Made by a program: the position numbers and the translations under genes. Shown here in pieces: positions 13,317 through 26,473 of a DNA stretch of 64,000 nucleotides (the stretch's first letter is position 1; the number at the start of each line of letters is the position of its first letter). The DNA is from Cephalotus follicularis. Its lineage: Eukaryota; Streptophyta; Magnoliopsida; Oxalidales; Cephalotaceae. Where the stretch lies: NCBI GenBank assembly GCA_001972305.1, contig BDDD01000051.1:384245-448244 (forward strand), read 5' to 3'. The notes beneath the pieces are model-generated. The model was given only the letters and a program-made list of their open reading frames with translations, was not told where the DNA came from and ran no database searches.

Positions 13317-15799
13317 TCTCCACACTTTTAAAAGAAGATTTCGTCCCGAAATCGCAAACGACTACAAACCTGCAACAAACAGATTAGGGTATTCCCTCTG
13401 GATATGCTCCTCTAGCTCCCAAGTACCCTCCCGTTCTGGATGGTTCTTCCATAACACTTTAACAAATGGAATAGTCTTCCTTCGCATGACTCGCTCCTGT
13501 TGATCCAAAATAGCCTCAGCTTCTTCTTCACAAGACATATCCTCTCGAATCCTGTCTAAGGGATAGTGAACCACATGCAATGGATGGTACTGATAACCCC
13601 TTAACATGGATACATGGAAACCATTATGCACATGAGCTAGCTGTGGAGGTAAAGCTAGTTGATAAGCCACTTGACCAACTTTCTCCAGAACTTCAAAAGG
13701 TCCAACAAACCGAGGACTCAGTTTTCCTTTCAAACCAAACCTACGAACTCCTTTCCAAGGTGAAACCTTCAGAAACACATGTTCACCCTTTTTAAACTCC
13801 AAATTCCTCATGTGTTTATCTGCATAACTATTATGTCAAGATTGTGCAGCTTTCAATTTTTCCCTTGCTATAGTCACTTTCTCTATAGTGACTTGGACTA
13901 ACTCATGTCCCTAGATAATTCTCTCTCCAACCTCGTCCCAACAAGTCGGAGTCCGAAATTTTCTCCCATATAAGGCTTCAAAAGGAGCCATTCGAATACT
14001 AGCATGCCAACTATTATTATAAGCAAACTCCACTAAGCTCAAATACTCATCCCAATTTCCAGTCCACTCCAATGCACAGGATCTCAACATATCCTCCAAA
14101 GTCTGGATATTCCTCTCTGACTGTCCATCCTTCTGTGGGTGGAAAGTTGTATTATAGTTGAGCCGCGTACCCCATGCCTTCTGAAATCCCTTCCAGAACA
14201 TAGAAGTGAAATGGGGATCTCGATCCGAGACAATGGATACAGGCGCCCCATGGAGTCTCACTATCTCCTACTAAAAGATCTATGCCAACAGATCCACAGA
14301 AAAACCCTCTCGGATAGCTAGGAAATGTGTTGATTTGGTTAACCGGTCCACCAATACCCATATGGCATCATTCTTCTTCAATGTCCTTGGTAAGCCCGTA
14401 ACAAAATCCATAGCAATACCTTCCCATTTCCACATCAGAATCTTTAATGGTTGCAAAAGCCCACTAGCTCGCTGGTGTTCGATTTTAACCTGCTGACAAA
14501 CCAAACATCTCCCAACAAATTCGGACACATCTCTCTTAATTTTGTTCCACCAGAAATTCCTCTTCAAGTCCTTGTACATCTTAGTAGAACCTGGATGTAT
14601 AGAGAATGAAGAACTATGTGCCTCAGACAAAACTGCTTCTCTAATTTTCGGATCTGCAGGCATACATAACCGTTTACCTAGTCATATCACCCCATGTTCA
14701 TCAACACGAAACTCAAGTTGTTTGCCCTCCTCTACATTCTGAGTCAGAGCCCACTACTCGCCATCCTCTTTCTGAGCTGCTTTAACTCGAGATATGAGAG
14801 CATGTTCCACCTTCATACTAGCAATAATCCCATCTAAGCCCTGAACATATAACTCCAACTCCAAACGCTCCATATCTGATATAAGTTGAGGTTGTGTAAA
14901 CAAGACTGCCACACTCCCTGAACTTTTCCTGCTAAGAGCGTCGACCACCACATTCGCCTTACCCGGGTGGTACTGAATATTTGCATCATAATCTTTGAGA
15001 AGCTCCAACCACCGCCTTTGCCTCATATTCAATTCCTTCTGAGTGAAAATGTACTTGAGACTCTTGTGATCGTTAAAAATGTCACAAGTTTTCTCGTACA
15101 AATAATGCTTCCAGATTTTCAAAGGAAAAATTCACGGCTACCAACTCGAGGTCGTGTGTAAGATAGTTCATCTCATAAGGCTTGAGTTGCCTCAAATCAT
15201 AAGCTATGACATGACCATGCTGCATCAACACACAACCCAAACCTTTCTTAGAGGCGTCACTATAGATCTGATATCCACCTGTCCCAGATGGAAAACTAAG
15301 AATCGGTGCAGACACAAGCCTATTCTTCAACTCTTCAAAGCTAATTTCACGCTCCTCATTCCAAATAAACTTGGTACCCTTCTTCATAAGCTGCATTAGT
15401 AGTAAGGCTAAACGGGAAAAACCCTCCACAAACCTCCTATAATAACCTGCCAATCCCAGAAAACTCCTCACCTCCGTCACAGTGGTAGGTCTCGGCCATT
15501 TAGTAATAGCTTCAACCTTTGCAAGATCCATATCGATGCCTTCAGCTAACACTATGTAGCCCAAAAATGCCACATGTTCTAACCAGAACTCACATTTAGA
15601 AAACTTCGCATATAACTGATTCTTCCTCAAAATCCCCAATACCGGGCAAAGATGTTCTTCATGCTCTTCCCTCGACTTAGAGTACACCAGAATATCATCA
15701 ATAAACACAATAATGAACTTATCCAGATACTCATGGAAAACCCGGTTCATCAAATCCATATAGACCGCTGGTGCATTAGTAAGTGGCACACGTGCTCGA

Positions 15800-18640
15800 T
15801 ACAGATAGATGGAGGCCGGAACTGGAAGATATTCCAGTGGTTTGCGAGTTCGGAGATGTTTTTCCTCGGGATTTGACGTTGTTGCCGCCAGACAGAGAGA
15901 TAGAATTTGTAATTGATTTGATACCATGAACTGCACCGATTTCTCGAGCACCGTACTGAATGGCACCGATAGAATTGAAAGAGTTAAAGATACAATTACA
16001 GAATCTTCTCGACAAAGGTTTTATAAGACCTAGTGCTTCACCCTGGGGAGCACTTGTTCTTTTTGTCAAGAAGAAAGATGGATCGCTCCGTATGTGTATT
16101 GACTACCGACAGCTCAATAAAGTTACAGTGAAGAATAAGTACCCTCTATCGCACAATGATGAGTTGTTCGACCAGCTTAGAGGAGCGACAGTGTTTTCTA
16201 AGCTCTACTTGAGATTGGGCTACCACCAGTTGAAAGTCAGACAGGAGGATATTCTGAAGACGGCTTTCAGATCGAGATATGGCCATTATGAGTTCTTAGT
16301 TATGCCTTTTGGTGTGACTAATGCTCCTGCGGCTTTCATAGACCTGATGAACCGAGTGTTCAGACAGTATTTGGATCTGTTCATTGTAGTGTTCATTGAC
16401 GACCTCTTGGTCTATTCCAGGACCGATGAGGAGCATGCCCAGCATCTCTACATTGTATTGCAAACTTTGAGGGATCATCGACTGTATGCCAAATTCGACA
16501 AGTGCGAGTTTTGGTTATCGAAGGTTTCTTTTCTAGGGCATATTGTTTCTGGTGACGGTTTATCAGTAGATCCATCGAAAGTAGAGGCAGTGAAAGATTG
16601 GAAACGACCGACGAATGCTTCCGAAGTTCGCAGCTATTGGGTTTAGCAGGGTATTATCGTCGGTTTGTTGAGGGATTTTCCCGTATTGCAACACCGTTGA
16701 CCAGATTGACACAGAAGAACGCTGCCTTTGTATGGGATAGTGATTGTGAAAGAAGTTTTCAAGAGTTGAAAGATAGATTGATTTCCGCTCCTGTCCTAGC
16801 CTTGCCAGAGGGGAACGAAGACTTTGTTGTATACACCGATGCTTCTGGAAAGGGGCTTGGTTGTGTTCTTATGCAATACGGAAAAGTGATTGCATATGCA
16901 TCGAGGAAGATCAAACCACATGAGGAAAACTACCCAGTGCATGACTTGGAGTTGGCGGCCATTGTCTTTGCTATTGGGAAATGGCGCCACTACCTTTATG
17001 GGACCAAGTTCACAGTTTTCACTGATTATAAGAGTTTGAGATATCTCTTTTCACAGAAGGAATTGAACATGAGACAGAGGAGGTGGTTTGAGCTTCTTAA
17101 TGATTATGATTGTGACATTGAATACAATCCTGGAAAATCAAATGTCGTTGCAGATGCATTGAGTCGCAAGCTATCTTGTATGACTCTTTTCCATATTCAG
17201 GTGCAACCTATATTGCTTGACCGAATTAGAGATCCACAGATAGCGGATATTGAATTACAGAAAGTGGCTACTGCTATTGATGAAGGATTGAAACCCGATT
17301 TCTCTCTCTCTACAGATGGGTTATTGAGATACAGGAACAGAATTTGCATTCCAGCCGATAGCGAGTAGAAGGAAGAGCTTCTTTCTCAAGCTCATAAATC
17401 TCGTCTCTCTGTCCATCCAGGGAGTACGAAGATGTATCGTGACCTAAAACTTAGCTATTGGTGGATTGGCATGAAAAGAGAAATCACAGAGTTTGTATTG
17501 AGATGCCTCACTTGTCAGCAAGTTAAGACAGAGCACCAGAGACCGGCAGGTTTACTTCAGCCCTTGCTCATTCCTGAGTGGAAATGGGAGCATATTACCA
17601 TGGATTTCGTGTCTGGGTTGCCTCTGACTCGTGACAGACATGATGGTATATGGGTTGTGTTCGATCGACTCATGAAGTCGGCCCACTTTCTACCGATTCG
17701 GATGACTTATTCTAGAGAGAAGTTGTCCAGATTGTTCATGAAAGAGATTGTTAAAGCACATGGAGCTCCTGTCAGCATTGTTTCGGATCGAGACTCTCGC
17801 TTCACTTCCGGGTTTTGGAGGAAGTTACAGGTAGCTATGGGTACAGAATTGAGTTTCAGCACTGCTTTTCATCCCCAAACAGATGGTTTGTCCGAAAGGA
17901 CCATTCAGACATTGGAGGACATGCTTCGAGCATGCGTGCTCGACTTTGGAGGTAGTTGGGATGACTACTTGCATTTGATTGAGTTCTCATATAACAACAG
18001 TTATCACAAGAGCATACATATGGCTCCCTATGAAGCCCTATATGGTAGGAAGTGCCGATCGCCAGTTTATTAGGATCAGGTCGGTGAAAAGAGTATTTTG
18101 GGGCCAGAGATTGTACAAATTACCGCAGAGAAAGTGAAATTGATAAGAGACCGACTGATTGTTGTACAGAGTAGACAGAAAAGCTATGCTGATGTTTATC
18201 GCAGAGGCTTGGAGTTTAGTATTGGTGACCATGTTTTCCTCAAAGTGTCGCCCACTAAAGGAGTCATGAGATTCGGAAAAAAAGGAAAGCTTTCTCCTCG
18301 TTTTATTGGACCTTTCGAGGTATTGGATCGGATTGGCGGACTTGCTTACAGGCTTGCCTTGCCTCCAGCATTGTCAGGAGTGCACGATGTGTTCCATGTT
18401 TCTCAGTTGAGGAGATATGTTCGTGATCCTTCACACATCATTGAGTATGGTCAGATTCAGTTGGAACCTGACTTATCGTTTACAGAGACTCCTATACAGC
18501 TTGTTGACCGACAGATCAGAGTATTGAGGAACAAGACCATCCCTTTGGTCAGTGTTCTATGGCAGTATCATGGTTCTATAGAGCGCACCTGGGAGCGCGA
18601 GGACGATATGAGAGAGACATATCATTTCCTATTTGATTGA
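15800..18640 (+). pseudogene. pol remains of element E
   Basis: On the plus strand this shows the protease-RT linker ([10 protein letters not shown]), reverse transcriptase (15960-16600; [27 protein letters not shown]), RNase H (16600-17160; [16 protein letters not shown]), integrase zinc and core (17400-18073; [36 protein letters not shown]) and a chromodomain-like tail (18480-18640; VSVLWQYHGSIERTWERED). The domain order is Ty3/Gypsy. The sequence is clearly different from A, B and D, so E belongs to another subfamily. Confidence 0.85.
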
Positions 18641-18693
18641 TTGATCGTTTGACCGATGAATCTGGGGACCAGATTCCTTTAAGGAGGGGAGAA

Positions 18694-21096
18694 TGTGACG
18701 ACCTGAATTCCCTTTTGTACTGTTCATGCATACATCGTACCGTATTGGACCGTACTGAACTGTATCGAATTGAGGTATTCTTATACCTATTGATATTGTA
18801 TTGATCGCATGCATGTATAGTCGGGATTTTGGGCCGAGTTTCGGAGAGTTGATCGAATTGACTATATAAGTCAATTCTTTCTGTCCTTACTCTCACATTC
18901 CTCATTTTCTCATTCTTTCTCTCTCTCTCTCTCCCTCTTGCTGGCAACCTCCATCTTCCACCACTGCAGCCCCGGATTGCATCTCCATTGACAAGAACAG
19001 TGATTGCAAGGAGTGGATTGGTGATTGAACGGCATAGCAACCGATTGAGTGATTGGAAGCTCAACTCTTGAAGCTTCAGTGATAGGTAGGACTTCCTTAC
19101 TGAATTGCCTATTGCTCTATTGATTGATTGATTGAATTGCATGACTGATTGAGTGATTGAATGATTGAATTGAAGTGAATGGTGAAACTAGGGTTTTTAT
19201 TGCTTTTCCTTGACCTAATGGATCTAGGAAGATTGAAATTGAAATTGAAAGGTTATAACAAGTTTTACTAACGTTAAATGATTGATTTTAAACCTTGGTT
19301 TTCATAGAATGACTTTAAATTGGATTTTGACTCGAGATTGGCCCTATTTTTTGCATAAAACCGACTTTGCCCAGAAAAGACATCGACCCTTAGCCCAAAG
19401 ATGTCAATGTCTTTCTCATCTTAGTGCTATATCCTTGATTCTGCAGCAAAGACATCGACGTCTTTCAAAGACGTCGACGTCTTTGCCTCGAGATGTCTCT
19501 CCCCTGAAAAGACTATTTTTATTGAAAAGCGTCGACGCCTTTCTCCAAGGATGTTGACGTCTTTGGCCAGATCTCTACATAAATAGGGAAAGACATCGAT
19601 GTCTTTCAAATACATCGACGTCTTTCAAAGACATCGACGTCTTTCCACCGTTTTAAAGAGGAGTCGATGTCTTTCACCAAAGACATCGACGCTTAATGTA
19701 CTGAAAGGAGTTTTTAACTCTTTTAAAGCTAGTTTTCCACTTCTTTTCACATCGCCACTTGACCGGAGCCTCACTTGAGGTGTTCAAGTGTTTGAAAACA
19801 GTTTTAATGATTGCACTGACCGATTGATTGCTTGAGTCATGAGTGTTACTGTGAGTCTAAGTCGGTAAAATGGACGCACGTTCCCATCCCTCCATTAGGC
19901 ACCACTACTTATCGGCTTTGCTTCGACGTTGTATTGATACATTGATCGATTGCTTGTGCCATGAGTGTTGTTGTGAGTCTAAGTCGGTACGATGGATGCA
20001 CGTTCCCATTTCTCCATTGGACACCACCACTTATTGACTTTACTTAATATTGTATTGACTCGATTGATTGATTGATTGTATTGTATGGATCCTATAGAGC
20101 GACCTTGTGGTTTACGTCAGCATGTTAGGTCGACTTTGTCCACCTATTCCGTCGATCGTTTCTTGTATTGTATTGCCTTACTAACTAGCATGGGCTGACG
20201 AGCACGATTGATTGACGATTGACGCTCGCTGAGGGCCGTAGCTCCCTACCGGCATCAGTAGCTCCCTCAGTTGTAGATCATCGAGATTGTATTGGCCCAG
20301 CCATAGGCTGGAAGATCTATGTGTTCCAGACCTGATCAGTCTGAGAACCGTAGGTAGATCTCCCACCCTTTTTGAAGGACTACCTTTCATGGGATTGATC
20401 ATTGCTAACTGATTTACACTGAATTGACATCGGTCGCACGCTCTATAGGATATTGATTGATTGATTGGGTGTTTCATACACCACCATTGAGTGTCTTCCA
20501 TTGATTGGTTATTTGTTATAGATCCTATCCGTATGCTCTATTATGGGCCATTGTCATACGGGTAGTCTGATCGCCAATTGTACATGTACATTTGCCATGT
20601 CATGCATTGATATTGTACACCGCACATTGATATTGTATTGATTGTCACCGATATTGCACATTGTACATGCATACATGCTGCATGGGGTTTCTGCTTAGTC
20701 AGTGTGGCTAACCCCATCCTTCAGGGTGGGGCTGTGTTGTACCTTTGTGTGCGGCATAGGTAGGGCAGCAGGTAGCAGCGGACAAAAGGACTGAAGACTC
20801 GATTGATCGCATGACTGCTTGAGTACCGCAGGGCTGGTTATGAGATTGTAGTGAAGTTTGGAATGTACTGTATTGTAATACTGTATTGAATGATTGATAA
20901 TGAATTGTAAAAGACTAGTATTGTAAAAGATTTGCATTGTACTGTATGGATGGATTTGTATTGTATCTTCCGCAAGTGTTATGTATTGCAAAGCTTTAAG
21001 TTTTTCGCATTTTTATATTGCTAGTCCCGACCATTGTATTGGGTATTGGATTGAGAGTAATGCCACGTGTCTGTCCTACGGGCGCGGGTTGTTACA
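18694..21096 (+). repeat. 3' LTR of element E
   Basis: It begins TGTGACGACCTG after the purine run AAGGAGGGGAGAA and ends GGGTTGTTACA. A TATA box lies at 18862-18869 (TATATAAG), followed by a pyrimidine-rich leader (18890-18960). The block 19365-19700 is dense in GACATCGACGTC-type motifs, including the perfect palindrome AAAGACGTCGACGTCTTT. A 122 bp unit is tandemly duplicated at about 19827-19948 and 19949-20070. ATTG-rich stretches recur throughout. Confidence 0.85.
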
Positions 21097-21882
21097 ATCT
21101 AGTAAACCGGGTTAGGAATTCTATAACTGTTTCATCATCCTTCTGCCCAATAGTCACAAACTCCTAAGCATACGCCTATTTATCAAAAGTTAGGAAGTAC
21201 TGCTGATAAAAGACCTCACAAAACCCAGTCCACGATAGGGCAACAATGAACTCTTCACCCTTTGCCATCCTCAGAGTTTTCCACCAACGTTGAGGATCGC
21301 CCTCCAATTTGTAGGCAGTCAGCTTCACTTTTATATCATCACCACACCCTAACACTTCAAAAATCTTCTCCATATGAGCTATCCAATTTTCAGCATCTAG
21401 TTGATGTTGAACTAAATGTCTGGGGCCTCTGTTTTTGAAATCTCTCCAACCAAACGTATACTGACATATCGGGCTGATCCCCAGCTCTTTCATTAGCTTG
21501 TAAATTTTCTTCAACCACATTTCCTTGCCGCTCTCAACCTTGATTTTGTTGCTGCATGGCTTGAACCACCTGGGTCACCACCTGAGGAATAGCCTGTGCA
21601 ATATCCTGCCTCACTAGCTCATCCAAAGTTGGCTCATTTCATACACCCTCTTGTGCAGCAGCGGTCTCGGCTTCCCGATTAACATTCCTTGGTCGTCCAC
21701 CTCTACGTGCCATCTACGAACCAGAAACCGGGACATGATAAAACAAATAGAAACTGAAAACTGAAATAAAATGGCATATCGAAACGTACCAAATAACCTA
21801 AACCAAATCTCTACCCAACTCACAGGTCAAACCTATATAGGTCTTCTAAGGAACGAAAAACCTATTCTCTGATACCATAAAC

Positions 21883-24512
21883 TGTAACACCCCTACTGAG
21901 ACAAGGGTGTCACACCGGACGAACTTACAAAATCATATTAAAATAAATTAACCTTTATTCATATTTGAAAACAATAATCCGAAACAACACATAAACTCAA
22001 ATCCAAAGTACTATTTAGTTCAAAACTAAAATTCGAGGTCTTCACATGACCAAAATTTATCTGAAATAATAATGCTTGACTGCTAACTAATTCTCTGATA
22101 TTCGGGTAGATCACTCATCACACCTGCCCCTGATGCCCCTAATAACCTACCGCATGAAAGAAAAACGTTGCTGAGCAAACCTCAGTACAGATATAGAATA
22201 ATAAAACAAATGTCAAAACTTAAAAGCGGGTAATTTACAAAGACTTTCAAAAGTAAACATATACATATAGATTCAAAAGTTTTCATAAAGTAGATATGAG
22301 TTTTCTAACATATGAATTCCAAATTTTCCCAAAACAATGTTTCATACTGAGATTTGTATATATATATATATATATATAACTAATCATAGCTAATCCCGCG
22401 TACGTACCAAGCCCACAGGCGGTAACATACTGCTCCATACTAATATATACATATGCAAGGGATTTCTGGAGATCCACATGCCTAATGGAATGATATGCAC
22501 GGCACTACACAATCAATTCCCTAACTTACCAAAACTTACATCCTAGGACCGACCCATACGCCTCTATCAAAATATCACACTCATGTGACAATCAAAATCG
22601 GATCCAAATCCTTCACGGGATAACAAAGAGAGACGCCGGAGACTGATATAACCGTCATGGATCGTGTCATGTCTTCGTTCCAGAGAATATGCCTATGGTA
22701 CCCCAATAGGTGGTTATATCTCAGTATTTCAACAATTTCAAAATATTGAGTTTTCTCAAAAATCAATTCAAACACATAGGGTTTCCAAATATAAACCAAA
22801 GTTTTTCAAATATAACTAATCATAGCTAATCTCGCGTACGTACCAAGCCCACAGGCGGTAACATACTGGTCCATACTAATATATACATATGCAAGGGATT
22901 TCCGGAGATCCACATGCCTAATGGAATGACGTGCACGACACTACACAATCAATTCCCTAACTTACCAAAACTTACATCCTAGGACCGACCCATACGCCTC
23001 TATCAAAATATCACACTCAGGTGACAATCAAAATCGGATCCAAATCCTCCACAGGATAACAAAGAGAAACGCTGTAGACTGATCACACCGCCACGGATGG
23101 TGTCATGTCTCCGTGCCAGAGAATATGCCTATGGTACCCCAATAGGTGATTATATCTCAGTATTTCAACAATTTCAAAATATTGAGTTTTCTCAAAAATC
23201 AATTCAAACACATAGGGTTTCCGAATATAAACCAAAGTTTTTCAATCTTAAAATCGTTTATCGAATGATAATAATTTATCAAACGGCAATTACATACTTG
23301 CTTAGTCGGAAATCAAACATACTTAGTAAAAATCAATCTCATTTAATCTTGCAAAATAGTTAAAAGAGATGACGATAAATAAAAATTCATATTTTAAACA
23401 TTTAACAGTGAACCTAAAATTTTACTCCAATAAAATCAAGAGTAGAGAATCAATGACGAAATATCCGTACCTTAAACAATCACAACAAAAGCTTACAGAT
23501 AGATCAATAAAACGTCGAATTTCCCTAGATCGCACCACGGTTGTTGCAATTAACTAAAAGAAATAAAGTGATTCATATTAGGACTTGGAATTGATTGAGA
23601 AAACGTCTACGCTTTACCACATATAAAGCTGAAAGCGTCAACGCTTTCGTGTAACCCGGCAACACTTTAGTACAGAAACGAAAACCCTGCATCCAAGAGT
23701 ATCAAAGCGTCGACGCACTGGTATAAGCTTTGGCGCTTGTAACGAAACCGGCGACGCTTATACAGAAAACAACAGCGCCATTGACGGATCAAATGTGCTA
23801 TTTCGCAAAACTTTGCCGCAAATCCCAAAAGAACGAAAGTTAACAGCAAAATACGATTTTAGATCATTAAAACAATGTCTCATAAGATGAAAATTGGAGT
23901 CTAACAATCCTTTAAAAAATTCCTGCTTGATATTAAAGCATCAAAAATCATTAAACCAAAACCAATTTGAAACAACCTACAGTGATGCCAGAAAACTGCT
24001 AAATAGCCAAGGAATCAAGAGATTATGTAGATGGTGGCTGAACTCAAAGAAAAAGACAGTTTCTAGCAACTTGCACATATCGTTTGATTGATATCAATGC
24101 AAAACGAATCATCTAACGAAAACCATAGAGAACAAACCTGAATACGACGCAGAAAATAGCAAGAAGAACGCGAGAATACCAGGGCTATGCAGGCAGTGGT
24201 GGTTTCCAGGCAAGAGAGAAGGAGAAGGAGAAAGAGAAAAGCTGGGTGGCGTTAAAAATAGAAGAATAGGGTTTATGTATTTTTTTTTATAAGGAGAATC
24301 GGTTAAAGGAAAAACTGCAGGAAGGAAAATAATGTTTTATTTTATTTTAAAGACTTACTAACACACACATACTTACTAGGCCAAGGCTAGAACCCACTAG
24401 TCCAACTCAGAAACAAATAGAAAGGCAGCCCACATACAATCTAAACGGACAGCCTACACCGGGACGGACTGAAAGGTTCAAAATTTTACACACAAACATA
24501 TGGGGTATTACA
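21883..24512 (-). repeat. 5' LTR of element B with internal 436 bp tandem duplication
   Basis: It starts TGTAACACCC and ends GGGGTATTACA. The block 22375-22810 is repeated at 22811-23246 with a period of 436 bp. The first unit is nearly identical to the other LTR, whereas the second differs from it by many substitutions. On the minus strand a TATA-like TTATAAAAA lies near 24280, with the GCGTCGACG motif array (23608-23775) downstream of it. Confidence 0.85.
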
Positions 24513-26468
24513 TTTATATTTATGCATGCGGAAGTAACCATTTATATCTGGCGTGGATAGACCCAATTATATACATTAACATCTTATATCTTGAGCACCG
24601 TCACAAGCCGACAGGTCAAAGTTTGATTTACAAACATTCTTATACATCAAGTCTCTTATACAAGGTAGGCATAAACAGTAGGAACTGCTCTGCTGGCGAA
24701 GCCCTGCTATGCGATCCGGCCCATTTGATCAGAGAAGCATCACCTATACTTGCCCCTAGTTGTTGCGCCCATTTCGAGAATGGGTCAGCACACCATAGCA
24801 GATATATGCATGGCATGGGGTAATGCATGAATGCCAACAGATTCATGCAACCATCATTCACACGCTAGCTCTACAACATTCCAGAGCATTCCTTAATCAT
24901 CTAAGAACGCATACAACCCACAAGGTATATGCAAGTAGGACTTCCTTCCTTCTACACACTTTAAGTGTCGTAGGCAGAGGAGTCAACTAGCATAAGAGCT
25001 CCTCGGCCTCCTTGTCTCAAAGTAGCATCACCATAGGCACTCCTCGGCCTCCTCGGCTTGAGGTAGCCTCACCATAAGCGTTCCTCAGCTCGAGGTAGCA
25101 AAGAAGCATACCTCGGCCTCCTCGGCTCGAGGTAGCAAACCACAGTCATTCCATAACCTCTCGCAACCATACCATTCCATAACAATAACTATATTGTCCC
25201 ATAACTATAAATCGTGAGGAGGTAATACCTCCATCCGTCTACACCCTCTTGGTGTCATAGGTAGAGGAGCCGAAATAGCACTAGCCTGGTCAACCTCTCC
25301 TTAATGCTAGTCTGGTTAGGACAGCAGCATACCGAGTGGTCTGGGTTATTTGAAGTTACATGGGGCCCTCACAGCCCTTCACAATGCAGGATTCACCCAT
25401 GGATTCAACATCTCATATGGTGTAATTCACCCATAGGTTCACCTGCAAGAGTATCCATTCCTTGAGCAGAATTCACCAGTAGGTTCACCAGCTCATATGA
25501 CGGAATTCACCCATAGGTTCACCTGCCAGAGTAGCCCTTCCCTGAGCAGAATTCGAGCTGTTGGAGCTCTGACCTCTACCTCTGAGGTATGGCTTCTAGC
25601 TCTGAGGTCTACCTTCGTGTATCGAGGTTTGTCCTCGTGCACCGAGGTATGACACTCATCCAAGGGAGTTACAACTCCAATGGTCGATCATAACTCAGAA
25701 ACCATTCTAACACTAAGATCCATACTCGTGGATCCAGATTCAGTGGAGAGAAGAGATTAGACTTATAAGCTCAAATCTCCATTCTCTCTCAAATCTCTAT
25801 TTCAATCAAGCATTCATCAGGTCAAACACCCTAACTCATGCATCTAGTCCTGATCTAGCAGTTCATAACAGCATGAATCCATCATTAAAGGCAGAAATAT
25901 GCATGAGTTCAAGGCATATGTGTAGAACTTACCTCGATAATGGTTGAACGCATATCTGTAAGAGTTTGGTGCTAGAAACCTTGATATGGTTCTTCCTTCA
26001 GGTTCTACACACTGCTACTAGCCAAAGATTCCTTCTTTACTTGATTTTGTCCACTCTCTCTCTAAGAGCGACGCTGAAAGCGAAGCTCCTAGCTTTAGCA
26101 TCGAGGGGAAATAAGGAGAAACGGTGAGGAAGAGATGAGTGGAGAAGAGGAACTCGTGGTTCATTTACTCTCTCGCTGAATAGCAGGCAATAATCGCCCA
26201 CGGTTCATCTCTCTCTCTTTCTCTCTCTAATAGGCAAGAGTGACTAAAAGTGAGGATGATAGAGTCGACCGTCTCTATATCTTGGGCGAAGAATCCAGAA
26301 ACCCGCCCCTCGTCACTTAGTGCCCCCAAAGCTTCTTAAAGAAGCTACTAGATTAATAATAGATGTAGGACACACGGCACGAGATTGTGGTGGACACATG
26401 TCATGTTACTATACATCATCGCATATTATCATTTAATACAACAGTCTATACAATACCCGGGGCTTACA
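24513..26468 (-). mobile_element. LTR-only copy C, right part, with internal tandem repeats
   Basis: This is the larger part of the solo LTR, ending GGGGCTTACA before the duplication TTCGG. Together with 251-392 the LTR is about 2.1 kb. It contains two sets of internal direct repeats. One is about four diverged copies of a GC-rich unit with the core CCTCGGCTCGAGGTAGC at 25000-25140. The other is an approximately 80 bp unit built around ATTCACCCATAGGTTCACC at 25390-25560. No coding sequence is evident. The sequences just left and right of B are alike (ATGCATGCGGAA on both sides), so the LTR may have held a short internal repeat there. Confidence 0.65.
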
Positions 26469-26473
26469 TTCGG

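Larger units (their letters stand above)
15783..21096 (+). mobile_element. Element E: Ty3/Gypsy chromovirus, 3' portion, inside B
   Basis: The parts present are pol from just before reverse transcriptase onward, a polypurine tract (18681-18693) and a 3' LTR (18694-21096). It lies in the opposite orientation to element B, in whose pol/gag region it sits. No 5' LTR or gag of E is visible. It is broken, with about four breaks in the coding part. Confidence 0.85.
13362..21713 (-). pseudogene. gag-pol remains of element B (interrupted by E)
   Basis: On the minus strand gag begins near 21713 (MARRGGRPRNVN) and includes a retrotransposon-gag block at 21176-21520 (RWWKTL region). Pol remains run from about 15780 down to 13362. 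In order they show reverse transcriptase ([27 protein letters not shown]), RNase H ([16 protein letters not shown]), an integrase zinc region ([19 protein letters not shown]), the integrase core (MDFVTGLPRT, VSDRDPHFTS) and a chromodomain-like tail (VLWKNHPEREGTWELEEH). The order RT-RH-IN marks Ty3/Gypsy, and the tail marks a chromovirus. It is a fossil with several breaks. Confidence 0.85.
393..24512 (-). mobile_element. Element B: Ty3/Gypsy chromovirus (Tekay/Del-like), broken, containing A, H and E
   Basis: The 3' LTR (plus-strand left) is 393-401 joined to 11127-13316, split by element A. The 5' LTR is 21883-24512. The primer site at 21867-21877 is complementary to the 3' end of initiator-Met tRNA. 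Flanks are ATTAT (388-392) and TTTAT (24513-24517), a near-match 5 bp duplication. The LTRs are about 2.2 and 2.63 kb, the longer one carrying an extra 436 bp tandem copy. Gag-pol lies on the minus strand and is broken in at least six places, besides housing element E. Age is intermediate: younger than C, older than A. Confidence 0.85.

Noticed and set aside
24500-24823. 107-codon open frame at the start of C's right part
   Set aside because: It lies in LTR sequence, begins at the element junction and has no recognisable domain.
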